A stretch of 64,000 bases of DNA from positions 558,001 through 622,000 of the forward strand of contig NZ_JAJDOP010000002.1 of the NCBI RefSeq assembly GCF_020595095.1, written 5' to 3'. Under the pieces are notes generated by a model. The model saw only the letters and a program-made list of their open reading frames with translations. It was not told the DNA's origin and searched no databases. Source of the stretch: Microvirga rosea. Its GTDB lineage: Bacteria > Pseudomonadota > Alphaproteobacteria > Rhizobiales > Beijerinckiaceae. Shown here in pieces: positions 1-8,042 of the stretch. How positions within the stretch are numbered: the first letter of the stretch is position 1; the number at the start of each line of letters is the position of its first letter. Made by a program: the position numbers and the translations under genes.

Positions 1-569
1 TTGAGCATGCGCACGCAGCCGGACGAGACCTGCTCGCCAATGCTCCACGGCTCGTTGGTTCCATGGATACGGAACAGGATATCGCGGCCGTCCTGGTACA
101 GGTACAGAGCGCGCGCGCCGAGCGGATTGTCGAGACCGGCCTCGCGGTAGCGCGGCAGATCCGGCTTGATGCTGACCATGGTCTTGGTCGGCGACCATGC
201 GGGCCAGACGCCCTTGCGGCCGACCGATGCCACGCCGCGCCAGGAGAAGCCCTGCTTGCCGACGCCGACGCCATAGCGGACCGCCTTGTTGTCGGGCTGG
301 ACGAGATAGAGCATGCGCTCATCGATATCGACCACGATGCTGCCAGGCTTCTCGGGGCCTTTGTACTCCACCGTCTGGCGAGCGTACTTGGCGTCCATCT
401 TGCTACGGTCGACGAGTGGAATGTCGTAGGGTTTATCCGGCGCGACACCGACGTACCAACCCGCATAAGGATCATCCGCGGCGGCGGATTGCTGCGGGGC
501 CTGTACGCTTTGGCAGGCCGCGAGAGATGCGCTCATCAAAGCGCCGATCAGGAGGCGACGAAACATCAT
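1..569 (-). CDS. L,D-transpeptidase (YkuD) lipoprotein, 3' end cut by window edge
   Basis: Periplasmic L,D-transpeptidases form 3-3 peptidoglycan cross-links or attach proteins to the wall. The visible 189 residues begin with a lipoprotein signal whose lipobox is LAAC at residues 16-19. A YkuD-type domain follows, with the conserved HGTNEP at about 169-174 and the catalytic SSGCVRM, nucleophile Cys185, at the very edge of the window. Only the C-terminus is missing. Start: two adjacent ATG codons lie at 569 and 566, and I took the outer one. It lies 103 bp downstream of glyS on the same strand, probably as a separate unit. The family call is secure; the specific reaction (cross-linking or lipoprotein anchoring) is not. 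Confidence 0.9.
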   Translation of the reverse strand, partial: MMFRRLLIGALMSASLAACQSVQAPQQSAAADDPYAGWYVGVAPDKPYDIPLVDRSKMDAKYARQTVEYKGPEKPGSIVVDIDERMLYLVQPDNKAVRYGVGVGKQGFSWRGVASVGRKGVWPAWSPTKTMVSIKPDLPRYREAGLDNPLGARALYLYQDGRDILFRIHGTNEPWSIGEQVSSGCVRML

Positions 570-672
570 CAGTTTTTTCTTGAGCCGGGAGAAACGGAGT
601 TGCGGACCTGCCTATCGCGAAGCACTCAGCAATGCTGTGCCCTGACTGCAACAGCAACGGGAGAATGCGGCC

Positions 673-2883
673 TTACCCTTCGATACGCGAGAAATCCGCA
701 ACCGTGCGCGTTGCATCGCGAAGAGCGTTGAGAAGTCGCAGGCGGTTCTCCCGCAGCTCGGAATCCTCGGCATTGACCGTCACCTTGTCGAAGAAGGTGT
801 CCACGGCAGGCCGAAGAGCCGCAAGAGCCCGCATGGCGCCCTCGAAATCCTCCCTCTTCACATAATCGCGAGCCTGCGACGATGCGTCCTCCAGGACCTG
901 AAGCAAAACCTGCTCTTCCGGTTGCCCGCGCTCCTGAATGAGGGACCGATTCGGTGCCGCATCGTAAGCGCGTCCATCCTTTTTTTCCTCGATGCGGAGA
1001 ATGTTCGCGGCCCGCCGGAATCCGGCCAGCAGATTCTTGCCGTCTTCCGTATCGAGGAAGCGTCCAAGTGCTTCGACACGGCGCACGATCATCAGAAGAT
1101 CGTCCTGCCCTTCGAGAGCGAACACCGCATCGATGAGATCGTGCCGCGCACCCTGATCGCGGAGATAGACTTTGAGGCGGTCCGCGAAGAACGAGAGAAG
1201 GTCCGGCACGACGGATGCCGCGACATCCCCGGCTGCCCGCAGCGATTTATGTGACCCTGAGACGGCAGGATATTGCCCGGGCGGCGTTTGTGAGCCGGAG
1301 CGATGAACGACAAACTCGCCGGGATTCTGCGGATCCTGCAGATTGCTGATGGCAAGGGAGAAATTCTCGCCCAATGTCATCCGCAGGTTGTTCTCGAGCA
1401 CCAAGCGGATGACCCCAAGGGCCGCGCGGCGCAGGGCATAAGGATCCTTCGATCCGGTCGGTTTCTCGTCGATCACCCAGAAGGCCACGAGGGTGTCGAT
1501 CTTGTCGGCGAGCGCGACAGCCACGGAAACCGGATCGGTCGGCACCCGATCCGAGGGACCGAGCGGCTTGTAATGGTCTTCGATCGCGGCGGAAACGCTG
1601 GCAGGCTCTTTCTGAATTGACGCATAATAGCGCCCCATCAGGCCCTGCAGCTCAGGGAACTCGCCCACCATTTCGGTGACGAGATCGGCTTTGGCAAGGC
1701 GCGCGGCGCGCTCCGCTTGCGCAGGTTCGGCGCCGGCGATCGGCGCCAGTTCCCTGGCGAGAGCGGCGATACGCTCCACGCGCTGGTACTGCGTGCCGAT
1801 CTGCTCGTGAAACACGATGGTCTTCAGCTTCTCGAGGCGCTCCTCGAGGCGCACCTTCTGGTCCGTTTCCCAGAAGAATTTGGCGTCCGAGAGACGGGCG
1901 CGCACCACGCGCTCATTGCCGCCGACGATGGTCTTGCCGCCATCCTTCGCGACGAGATTGGACGTCAGCAGGAACTTGTTCGCAAGACCTCCGGTCTTCG
2001 GATCGCGGAGAACGAAGCACTTCTGGTTGGCCCGGATGGTCGCGCGGATCACCTCGGGAGGAATGGCGAGAAAAGCTTCCTCGAACGACCCCATGAGAAC
2101 CACGGGCCATTCCACGAGGCCCGCGACTTCCTCCAGGAGGCCTTCGTCCTCGACGAGCTCAAGCCCCTGCGCGAAGGCGAGATCGCGGGCATCGTGCAGA
2201 ATGATGTCCTTGCGGCGGTCCGCATCGAGCACGACCTTCGCCCGTTCCAGGGCCGGAGCATAATCGTCGAACCGGCGAACCTTGATCGCACCCGGGGCCA
2301 TGAAACGATGACCATAGGTCACGTCGCCGGCCGCAAGGCCGTCGATCTGGACGGGAACCACCACCGGCTCCTCGGTTTCGGGGCCGAAGGTGCAGACGAT
2401 CGATTGCAGCGGCCGCACCCAGCGCAAGGAACCCGGCTCCCGGGACGCCGCACCCCAGCGCATGGATTTCGGCCACGGGAAGGTCTTGACGATCTGCGGA
2501 ATGATCTCCGCCAGCACCTCCTCGGTCGGGCGGCCGGGACGCTCGATCAGGGCAACGTAGAACTCGCCCTTCTTGGGGTCCTTTTCGATCTTCGCCTGAT
2601 CGAGGGAGGTGAGCCCCGCGCTTTTCAGAAAGCCCTGGACGGCCGCGTCCGGGGCACCCACGCGCGGACCTTTCCGCTCCTCGCGGACATCCTGCCCCTT
2701 CACCGGCAAGCCCACCACGTTGAGGGTGAGGCGCCGCGGCGTCGCGAAGGCCTTGGCGCCCTCATAAAGGAAGCCGCGTTCCACGAGCGCGTCGGTCACG
2801 AGCTTCTTGAGATCCTCAGCAGCGCGCCGCTGCATCCGGGCGGGAATTTCTTCGGAGAAGAGTTCGAGGAAAAGATCGGGCAT
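673..2883 (-). CDS. glyS: Glycine--tRNA ligase beta subunit
   Basis: Beta subunit of the bacterial alpha2beta2 glycyl-tRNA synthetase, which charges tRNA-Gly in the cytoplasm. The N-terminus [15 protein letters not shown] is the standard opening of the family, and the segment [18 protein letters not shown] is also characteristic. The product is 736 residues, slightly long. The extra length comes partly from a Pro/Ser/Gly-rich insertion at about residues 530-565, between the HD-like and anticodon-binding parts. The start was set at the ATG at 2883; the frame is open 27 codons further upstream but that part has no family resemblance and would overlap glyQ. It follows glyQ by 14 bp, so the two subunits are co-transcribed. 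Confidence 0.95.
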   Translation of the reverse strand: MPDLFLELFSEEIPARMQRRAAEDLKKLVTDALVERGFLYEGAKAFATPRRLTLNVVGLPVKGQDVREERKGPRVGAPDAAVQGFLKSAGLTSLDQAKIEKDPKKGEFYVALIERPGRPTEEVLAEIIPQIVKTFPWPKSMRWGAASREPGSLRWVRPLQSIVCTFGPETEEPVVVPVQIDGLAAGDVTYGHRFMAPGAIKVRRFDDYAPALERAKVVLDADRRKDIILHDARDLAFAQGLELVEDEGLLEEVAGLVEWPVVLMGSFEEAFLAIPPEVIRATIRANQKCFVLRDPKTGGLANKFLLTSNLVAKDGGKTIVGGNERVVRARLSDAKFFWETDQKVRLEERLEKLKTIVFHEQIGTQYQRVERIAALARELAPIAGAEPAQAERAARLAKADLVTEMVGEFPELQGLMGRYYASIQKEPASVSAAIEDHYKPLGPSDRVPTDPVSVAVALADKIDTLVAFWVIDEKPTGSKDPYALRRAALGVIRLVLENNLRMTLGENFSLAISNLQDPQNPGEFVVHRSGSQTPPGQYPAVSGSHKSLRAAGDVAASVVPDLLSFFADRLKVYLRDQGARHDLIDAVFALEGQDDLLMIVRRVEALGRFLDTEDGKNLLAGFRRAANILRIEEKKDGRAYDAAPNRSLIQERGQPEEQVLLQVLEDASSQARDYVKREDFEGAMRALAALRPAVDTFFDKVTVNAEDSELRENRLRLLNALRDATRTVADFSRIEG

Positions 2884-2897
2884 CGGACGTTCAGATC

Positions 2898-3869
2898 TCA
2901 GGGCTGGAGGGCAGCGGCATTGGACGGATCGAGGGCTACCCCTCCGCCCTCTGTCTTCAGCCACGCCGCGCCGCAGGCCTTGGCAAGCTCACGGACGCGC
3001 AGGATGTAGCTTTGGCGCTCGGTGACCGAAATCACGCCCCGGGCATCGAGCAGATTGAAGATGTGGCTCGCCTTGATCGCCTGGTCATAGGCCGGCTGCG
3101 CCATCAGATGCCGGCGATCGTTGGCACCGGCCTTTGGTTCTCCCTCGGCCAGATATTTGCGGCAGGCGGCCTCGGCGTCGCGGAAATGGCGAAAGAGCAT
3201 TTCCGTGTCGGCATATTCGAAGTTATGCCGGGAATATTCCTGCTCGGCCTGCTTGAAGATTTCGCCGTAGGTGACCTTCCGGTCCCCCTCCAGGCCGTTG
3301 AAATTGAGATCATAGATCGACTCGACGCCTTGCAGGTACATGGCGAGGCGCTCGAGACCATAGGTCAGCTCGCCCGCGACCGGCGCGACCTCAAAACCTG
3401 CGACCTGCTGGAAATAGGTGAACTGGGACACCTCCATGCCGTCGCACCAGCATTCCCAGCCGAGCCCCCAGGCGCCGAGGGTCGGACTTTCCCAGTCGTC
3501 CTCGACAAAACGGATGTCATGGACCGACGTGTCGATTCCGATAGCCTCCAGGGACTTCACGTAAAGGTCCTGAATGTTCGGCGGGTTCGGCTTCAGGATC
3601 ACCTGGAACTGATAATAGTGCTGGAGCCGGTTGGGGTTCTCGCCGTAGCGCCCATCCTTGGGCCGACGGGACGGCTGCACATAGGCGGCCCGCCAGGACC
3701 TGGGGCCGAGAGCCCGCAGCGTCGTGGCCGGATGAAACGTACCGGCACCCATTTCCATGTCATAGGGCTGCAGGATGACGCAGCCCTGTCTGGCCCAATA
3801 GCTTTGGAGCGTCAGGATCAGCCCTTGGAAGGACCGCGCAGGATTCATGTGCGCTTCATCGCTGGTCAT
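2898..3869 (-). CDS. glyQ: Glycine--tRNA ligase alpha subunit
   Basis: Catalytic alpha subunit of heterotetrameric glycyl-tRNA synthetase, carrying the class II active site for glycyl-adenylate formation. Recognised by [18 protein letters not shown] near the start, [18 protein letters not shown], and [14 protein letters not shown]. The length, about 323 residues, is close to the usual 300. The start is uncertain: ATG codons at 3869 and 3848 are both possible, and neither has a strong ribosome binding site. I chose 3869 because related proteins often carry a short tail before the SFQG motif. It lies 14 bp before glyS and downstream of the S49 peptidase gene, all on the minus strand. Confidence 0.93.
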   Translation of the reverse strand: MTSDEAHMNPARSFQGLILTLQSYWARQGCVILQPYDMEMGAGTFHPATTLRALGPRSWRAAYVQPSRRPKDGRYGENPNRLQHYYQFQVILKPNPPNIQDLYVKSLEAIGIDTSVHDIRFVEDDWESPTLGAWGLGWECWCDGMEVSQFTYFQQVAGFEVAPVAGELTYGLERLAMYLQGVESIYDLNFNGLEGDRKVTYGEIFKQAEQEYSRHNFEYADTEMLFRHFRDAEAACRKYLAEGEPKAGANDRRHLMAQPAYDQAIKASHIFNLLDARGVISVTERQSYILRVRELAKACGAAWLKTEGGGVALDPSNAAALQP

Positions 3870-3998
3870 GTCGGCATCCGGTCTTGTGAAATGCGAGCGG
3901 AACCCTTGGGATGCAGGGCGGCGCAAGTCAAGGGTGCGGGCGTGCGGCGATCCGTTGGACGTCCGGATCCGGTTTCCCGGCGGACGCCTGCGACCCTC

Positions 3999-4880
3999 TC
4001 ATAATCCCAGGCGAGACCAGGATGCCCGCTCTTCCAGAGCTCCGAGCAGGGCGTCAGGATCGATCAGGCTGCTTTCCCCAAGGCCGCGGCGGCCGAAGAG
4101 GCGGCCGAGCAGCGGCGGGCGCGCCGGTTCGATCACGCGCAGCTGCACCTTGTCGCCGAAGCGCTGGCGCATCACGGTCCGGATGTCGCCGATGCCGTCC
4201 GCGAGACCGAGGCGGACGGCCTGCTCTCCCACCCAGAACGCACCCGAAAAGAGATCGCCGTTGGTCTCGTCGAGTTTCGCGCCGCGCCGCGAGCGGACGA
4301 GGGACACGAAGACCTGATGGATCTCGCGCTGGAGGTCCTTGAGACGCTCCACTTCCTGGGGATCCTCCGGCTGGAAGGGATCGAGCATCGCCTTCTTGTC
4401 GCCCGCCGTGTAGACGCGCCGCTCGATGCCGAACCGCTCGATCAGGCGGTCGAACCCGAATCCGGCGGAGACCACGCCGATGGATCCGAGGATGGAGGAA
4501 GGGTCGGCGAAGATCTCGTCGGCCGCGCAGGCCAGCATGTAGCCCCCCGAGGCCGCCGCATCCTCGACGAAGGCGAAAACCGGAAGCTTCTTCTCGTCCG
4601 CATAAGCGCGGATCCGCTTGAAGATCAGGTGCGACTGGGCGGGCGATCCTCCCGGAGAATTCACCACGATGGCGACGGCCTTCGCGCCCTTGATCGAGAA
4701 CGCGCGATCCAGAACCGTCGCGACGTTCGAAATGGCGAGGCCCGGCCGCAAAGGCATCACGGCGCCGATGGCCCCCGAGAGCCGCACCACGGGGACGACC
4801 GGATGCCGGACGCGAAACCGCGCGGGGACGAGGAACTGGAAACGTTCGAACAGGCGGGAAGCGAGAGAACCTTGGGTCAT
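3999..4880 (-). CDS. sppA: S49 family signal peptide peptidase-like serine protease (SppA type)
   Basis: Member of the ClpP-fold S49 peptidases, which degrade signal peptides or membrane-associated fragments with a Ser-Lys dyad. Numbered from this start, the nucleophile is Ser111 in AAASGGYMLA and the general base is Lys162 or Lys163 in AGDKKAML. The oxyanion segment NSPGGSPAQS is also present. This is the short, single-domain form of about 290 residues. No convincing N-terminal transmembrane helix is visible, so its membrane association is uncertain. Start: ATG at 4880 is chosen; GTG at 4916 and ATG at 4889 are in frame and cannot be excluded. It lies upstream of glyQ with a 129-bp gap. Confidence 0.88.
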   Translation of the reverse strand: MTQGSLASRLFERFQFLVPARFRVRHPVVPVVRLSGAIGAVMPLRPGLAISNVATVLDRAFSIKGAKAVAIVVNSPGGSPAQSHLIFKRIRAYADEKKLPVFAFVEDAAASGGYMLACAADEIFADPSSILGSIGVVSAGFGFDRLIERFGIERRVYTAGDKKAMLDPFQPEDPQEVERLKDLQREIHQVFVSLVRSRRGAKLDETNGDLFSGAFWVGEQAVRLGLADGIGDIRTVMRQRFGDKVQLRVIEPARPPLLGRLFGRRGLGESSLIDPDALLGALEERASWSRLGL

Positions 4881-5072
4881 GATACGCATGTAGTGCGGCA
4901 GGAAATGTTGCGCCACCCGGACGATTCCCGGTGCCCGGCGACCAAGATGAATATTCCTTTAGGGAACTGGTCGGGCTTCGTTCAGTTAGGCTCCCTTAAG
5001 TATTAGGCCTTAGAACGGTTCCGTTCGCTACTCTGTAACGGGTTCATGAAGCGCCCGAGCAAGGAGATTCAG

Positions 5073-5378
5073 ATGCGTCAGTTTCTTTACGGCCTCTTCG
5101 GCGTGGCAGCTCTTGGGTTCGGCGCCCTGACCGCCGAGCCGGCTTCGGCCCTGCCATTCGGCCCCGGGCCGTCCGACCACGGCAGCTCGGTTGTCGATAC
5201 GGTGCAGTATTATGGCCCACCTCGGGGTCCATACGGCCGCTGGCACCGTCCGCCGCCCCCGCCCCGGTACGGCTATTACGGTCGTCCCTACCGTCCGGTC
5301 GCGCGCTGCTGGACTCGCCCGGAGCGGTTCTGGAACGGATATCGCTGGGTCGTTCGTCCGGTCCGGATCTGCCGCTGA
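5073..5378 (+). CDS. Small exported Arg/Pro/Tyr-rich protein of unknown function
   Basis: A 101-residue protein with a good cleavable signal peptide (hydrophobic stretch GLFGVAALGFGALTA, Ala-x-Ala type site near PASALP). The mature part is short and rich in Pro, Tyr, Arg and Trp, including a run of five prolines, and ends VVRPVRICR. Such proteins are common in Rhizobiales but have no established role; a periplasmic or surface location is inferred. The start at 5073 is favoured over ATG 5046 because AAGGAGA sits 5 bases upstream and the signal peptide begins there. It is divergent from the S49 peptidase gene and is followed by a strong terminator. Confidence 0.75.
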   Translation: MRQFLYGLFGVAALGFGALTAEPASALPFGPGPSDHGSSVVDTVQYYGPPRGPYGRWHRPPPPPRYGYYGRPYRPVARCWTRPERFWNGYRWVVRPVRICR

Positions 5379-5406
5379 ACGAAGATACGATCTGACCAAA
5401 CGAACT

Positions 5407-5428
5407 GGGCGCCGGAAGGCGCCCTTTT
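5407..5428 (+). terminator. Rho-independent terminator after the small exported protein
   Basis: Perfect 7-bp stem GGGCGCC/GGCGCCC with a GGAA loop followed by TTTT. It lies 29 bp after the stop of the small exported protein and abuts the stop of the convergent methyltransferase gene. Confidence 0.8.
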
Positions 5429-6168
5429 CATGTCAGCAACGCCTCGCCCCGATGAAGGGCTGCGGCAAACGGCGTGAAACGCCCATCCGAATCATGCAGG
5501 ACCACAGGAGGCAGGATCGTCATCGGCGCCCGGGAGCCCTTTTTGGCCGAAAGAATCAGCCGGATCGCCGGCTGATTCTCGGCAGGATGGACGAATCGGA
5601 CGGAAATCCCGCCGAACCGTCCCTTCATCGCATCGAGGCAGTCCGCGAGCCTGTCCGCCCGGTGGATAAGAACCAGCCGCCCTTTCGGCTTCAGAAGGTT
5701 GAGACAGGCCTTGATCCAGGCTTCAAGGCCGCCCGCCGGAAGCGCGTGGGCCGCAGCGCGTGCCCGATCCGGGGACAGGCGCGCCTTCCCCTCCTCCAAG
5801 AACGGAGGATTGGTCAGAACCAGATCGGCGGATTCGGCCTGCAGGCCGGCGGCGAGGCGGGCCGCGGCATCAAGGACATCCACCTCCACGACCGTCGCGT
5901 CGATCCCATTGGCGTCGCAGTTCTGGCGGCACAGGCTCGCAAGCCCGGGATCACGCTCGACGAAAACGAAACGGGCCTGCCTTTCCCGCGCGGCCACCAT
6001 GAGGCCCACCGCTCCGGTCGAGGCTCCGACATCCACCACGGTCTGCCCGGGCTGGACAGCAGCAGCGGCGGCGAGCAGGACGGCGTCGGAACCGGCCCGA
6101 TGGCCCTTTTGCGGCTGTCGCAGGGACACCTGCCCACCGAGGAGCGAATCGGCTGTCGCGTCATCCAT
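5428..6168 (-). CDS. tRNA1(Val) adenine-N6 methyltransferase-like protein (TrmN6/YfiC family)
   Basis: Class I SAM-dependent methyltransferase of 246 residues. Motif I is VVDVGASTGAVGL and the N6-adenine/glutamine signature NPPF lies in LVLTNPPFLEEGK. The N-terminal segment LLGGQVSLRQPQKGHRAGSD is typical of the YfiC/TrmN6 group, which methylates A37 of tRNA-Val in Escherichia coli; that exact substrate is inferred here. The ATG at 6168 overlaps the end of the DUF2007 gene by 8 bases, so translation is probably coupled. An ATG at 6183 is possible but adds residues without family resemblance. It converges on the small exported protein and its terminator. Confidence 0.85.
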   Translation of the reverse strand: MDDATADSLLGGQVSLRQPQKGHRAGSDAVLLAAAAAVQPGQTVVDVGASTGAVGLMVAARERQARFVFVERDPGLASLCRQNCDANGIDATVVEVDVLDAAARLAAGLQAESADLVLTNPPFLEEGKARLSPDRARAAAHALPAGGLEAWIKACLNLLKPKGRLVLIHRADRLADCLDAMKGRFGGISVRFVHPAENQPAIRLILSAKKGSRAPMTILPPVVLHDSDGRFTPFAAALHRGEALLT

Positions 6169-6385
6169 GGCGCAGCTCGGCATCGAGACCGGCCTCACGG
6201 ATGAGGCGGCGCGCCTGCGCCTCATGGTCGTCCGGCACGAGGATTCGCCTGGGAAAAGCGCCGATCATCCCCTCGAGGGCACTCATATGACTATCGGCGA
6301 CCAGAACAGGGATATTGGCGTTTTCCAACAAGGATTGTAGGAAGCCGACCAGAACGAGATCGCTAGTCCTGACGATTTCGACCAT
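6161..6385 (-). CDS. DUF2007 family protein
   Basis: A 74-residue protein of the DUF2007 (putative signal-transducing protein) family. The visible hallmarks are an initial EIVRTSDLVLVGFLQSLLE, a central HMSALEGM, and the ending RILVPDDHEAQARRLIREAG, resembling ferredoxin-like small domains of this group. No catalytic residues are apparent and its function is unknown. The frame is open far upstream on this strand, but that region is the antisense of the polyprenyl synthase gene; ATG 6385 gives the family-length product. It overlaps the downstream methyltransferase gene by 8 bp and is divergent from the polyprenyl synthase gene, a common Rhizobiales arrangement. Confidence 0.82.
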   Translation of the reverse strand: MVEIVRTSDLVLVGFLQSLLENANIPVLVADSHMSALEGMIGAFPRRILVPDDHEAQARRLIREAGLDAELRHG

Positions 6386-6496
6386 CGGCGCCTGGCTCCT
6401 CCTGCGACAAGCATTGCATTGCAGCATGAGATCCACCATGCCACGGTGTCTTGATATTCCTACCGGCTGATCGGGCCGGCAACCCGGGTTTGGAGC

Positions 6497-7516
6497 GTGG
6501 GCGTCGTCGTACCCTTCGAAGACAAGCATCCCGACAGGAATGCGAACATCGAGAAGCTCGTCTCTCTTGTGTCCTCGGACATGGAGCGGGTCAATGCGAT
6601 GATCCTGTCGCGGACCGGCTCGGAAGTCACCATGATCCCTGAGGTGGCGACCCATCTGATCTCGTCCGGGGGCAAGCGCCTTCGTCCCATGCTGACTCTC
6701 GCGACGGCCGGTTTGACCGGCTACGAGGGAGACGGCCACGTGAAGCTCGCCGCCAGCGTCGAGTTCATGCACACCGCCACCCTCCTCCACGACGACGTGG
6801 TCGACGAAAGCGACATGCGCCGCGGCAAGATCGCCGCCCGCATCAAGTGGGGCAACGAGGCGAGCGTTCTGGTCGGCGACTTCCTGCTCGGCCAGGCCTT
6901 CCGCATGATGGTGGAAGTCGGGTCGCTGCGCGCCCTCGACATCCTGTCCGCCGCCGCCACCGTGATCGCGGAGGGCGAGGTCATGCAGCTCGCCGCCGCC
7001 AAGAACACGGAAACGACGGAGGACGAGTACCTGGCGGTGATTCGCGGCAAGACGGCGGAGCTCTTCGCCGCAGCCTGCGAAGTCGGGCCGGTCATCGCCA
7101 ATCGGCCGAAAGCCGAGCAGGCGGCCTGCCGCTCCTACGGGATGAACCTCGGGATCGCCTTCCAGCTCGTGGACGATGCCCTCGATTACGGCGGCAAGGC
7201 CGCGACCCTCGGCAAGAATGTCGGCGATGATTTCCGCGAGGGCAAGATCACGCTTCCGGTGGTGCTGTCCTTCCGGCGCGGCACCGACGAGGAGCGGGCC
7301 TTCTGGCGGAAAGCTCTCGAAAAGGGCCAAACCGACGACGCCGAGCTCGAGCAGGCAATCGCGATCATGCGCCGCCATCGGGCACTGGAGGACACGGTGG
7401 AGCGCGCGCGTCATTACGGGGCGATGGCCCGCGATGCGCTGGCGCTTTTCCCCAACGGACCGATGAAGCAGGCCCTCCTCGACGCTGTCGATTTCTGCAT
7501 TGCGCGGGCGTACTGA
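6497..7516 (+). CDS. ispB: Long-chain polyprenyl (octa/decaprenyl) diphosphate synthase
   Basis: Trans-prenyltransferase making the side chain of ubiquinone from farnesyl diphosphate and isopentenyl diphosphate. Both Asp-rich motifs are intact: DDVVD at residues 99-103 and DDALD at 226-230. GGKRLRP (58-64) is the usual substrate-binding segment. Small residues sit upstream of the first Asp motif (Ala94, Thr95), consistent with a long product; chain length cannot be read exactly, though C50 is usual in this order. The start is GTG at 6497 with a poor ribosome binding site, but VVVPFEDK matches the usual start of relatives. It is divergent from DUF2007. ispE and ispH elsewhere in the window supply the same pathway. 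Confidence 0.92.
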   Translation: MGVVVPFEDKHPDRNANIEKLVSLVSSDMERVNAMILSRTGSEVTMIPEVATHLISSGGKRLRPMLTLATAGLTGYEGDGHVKLAASVEFMHTATLLHDDVVDESDMRRGKIAARIKWGNEASVLVGDFLLGQAFRMMVEVGSLRALDILSAAATVIAEGEVMQLAAAKNTETTEDEYLAVIRGKTAELFAAACEVGPVIANRPKAEQAACRSYGMNLGIAFQLVDDALDYGGKAATLGKNVGDDFREGKITLPVVLSFRRGTDEERAFWRKALEKGQTDDAELEQAIAIMRRHRALEDTVERARHYGAMARDALALFPNGPMKQALLDAVDFCIARAY

Positions 7517-7697
7517 GGCGTGAAAACAGGCCGGGGCCGTTCTCCAGTCAGAACGGTTCCACCGTCTCCGTCACGCCTTGCAGGTCTTTTTCCTTCGTTT
7601 TGGCCGCCTCTTTCAAGACAATGCAGCCCTGAGAGGTCAGTTGGAAGGTCATTGCCGTACTGACAAGCTTTCGGAGAACAATTTACCCTCAAAGATC
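7517..7697. other. Intergenic stretch after ispB, nothing convincing
   Basis: This stretch holds a 7-bp inverted repeat (7537-7556, CCGTTCT/AGAACGG) that could be a weak terminator for ispB but lacks a T-run. A 34-codon minus-strand reading frame (7548-7652) is not recognisable. I see no other structure. Confidence 0.4.
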
Positions 7698-7713
7698 GTT
7701 CTTTTAAAAGAAC
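7698..7713. promoter_or_regulatory. Perfect 16-bp palindrome, candidate operator upstream of metQ
   Basis: GTTCTTTTAAAAGAAC is a perfect inverted repeat, AT-rich in a GC-rich genome. It ends 7 bp before a consensus -35 hexamer. The position suits an activator or repressor site. The binding protein is unknown. Confidence 0.45.
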
Positions 7714-7720
7714 ATTTCCG

Positions 7721-7750
7721 TTGACACGGACAGCTGCCCTGGGGCATGTT
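7721..7750 (+). promoter_or_regulatory. Candidate promoter for the metQ leader
   Basis: A perfect TTGACA lies at 7721-7726. With an 18-base spacer the -10 would be CATGTT (7745-7750), which is weak. The implied start near 7757 would place the SAM-II element about 30 bases into the transcript. The -35 is clear and the -10 is inference. Confidence 0.4.
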
Positions 7751-7786
7751 CGATCCGCTGATGGATGGGTGCATTCCGGCCATCGG

Positions 7787-7841
7787 CCGCGGTGATTTGA
7801 GACGAGCAGCTTGCGCCGCGTCATCAAACGCTAAAGCGCCA
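7787..7841 (+). ncRNA. SAM-II riboswitch (metA motif)
   Basis: The sequence carries the hallmark pieces of the SAM-II aptamer in order. P1 is CGCGG (7788-7792) pairing with CCGCG (7816-7820). The conserved UGAUUUGA follows directly (7793-7800), then CUUGCG (7810-7815), and then AAACGCUAAAG (7826-7836), whose GCUAAA is the signature 3' segment. SAM-II elements are largely alphaproteobacterial and shut off methionine biosynthesis or uptake genes when SAM is high. Here it precedes a 27-codon ORF and the methionine-transporter binding protein metQ. I identified it by eye without a covariance search. Confidence 0.75.
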
Positions 7842-7863
7842 CGAGCGTTGTCCCGCCTCGTGG
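7839..7863 (+). other. Hairpin downstream of the SAM-II aptamer
   Basis: Stem CCACGAG/CTCGTGG of 7 bp with an 11-base loop overlaps the 3' edge of the aptamer and ends 5 bases before AGGA (7869-7872). It may be part of the expression platform. There is no T-run, so translational control is more likely than termination. Confidence 0.4.
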
Positions 7864-7882
7864 TTCACAGGATCGATGTGCC

Positions 7883-7966
7883 ATGACGCGTCTTCATTCC
7901 ATGCCAGCTTGCCCGCCGGAGTTTTCATCCGTCACGGCTTGGCGCTGTCGACGCTTCACGGCCTGA
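7883..7966 (+). CDS. Possible 27-codon leader ORF between the SAM-II element and metQ
   Basis: ATG at 7883 with AGGA ten bases upstream opens a 27-codon frame ending at TGA 7966, 76 bp before metQ. The predicted peptide starts MTRLHSMPACPPEF and ends AWRCRRFTA; it is basic at its C-terminus and I do not recognise a family. Its position directly behind the aptamer, where the regulated ribosome binding site would be expected, is the main reason to list it. SAM could control translation of this peptide and, by coupling or RNA folding, of metQ. A competing ATG at 7876 opens a different, longer frame that overlaps metQ. Without conservation data this could be chance. Confidence 0.35.
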   Translation: MTRLHSMPACPPEFSSVTAWRCRRFTA

Positions 7967-8042
7967 TCTTTCGTCATCCCCTGAACCACATGCCCGGCTC
8001 TCTGGCAGCCGAGGCTATCCCTTGTCTTGAAAGGTTGAAGTC

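Noticed and set aside
5012-5025. Inverted repeat GAACGG-TT-CCGTTC between sppA and the small exported protein
   Set aside because: Short arms and no clear relation to a promoter; could be chance.
7548-7652. A 34-codon minus-strand frame after ispB
   Set aside because: No ribosome binding site or recognisable similarity, and it overlaps the weak ispB hairpin.
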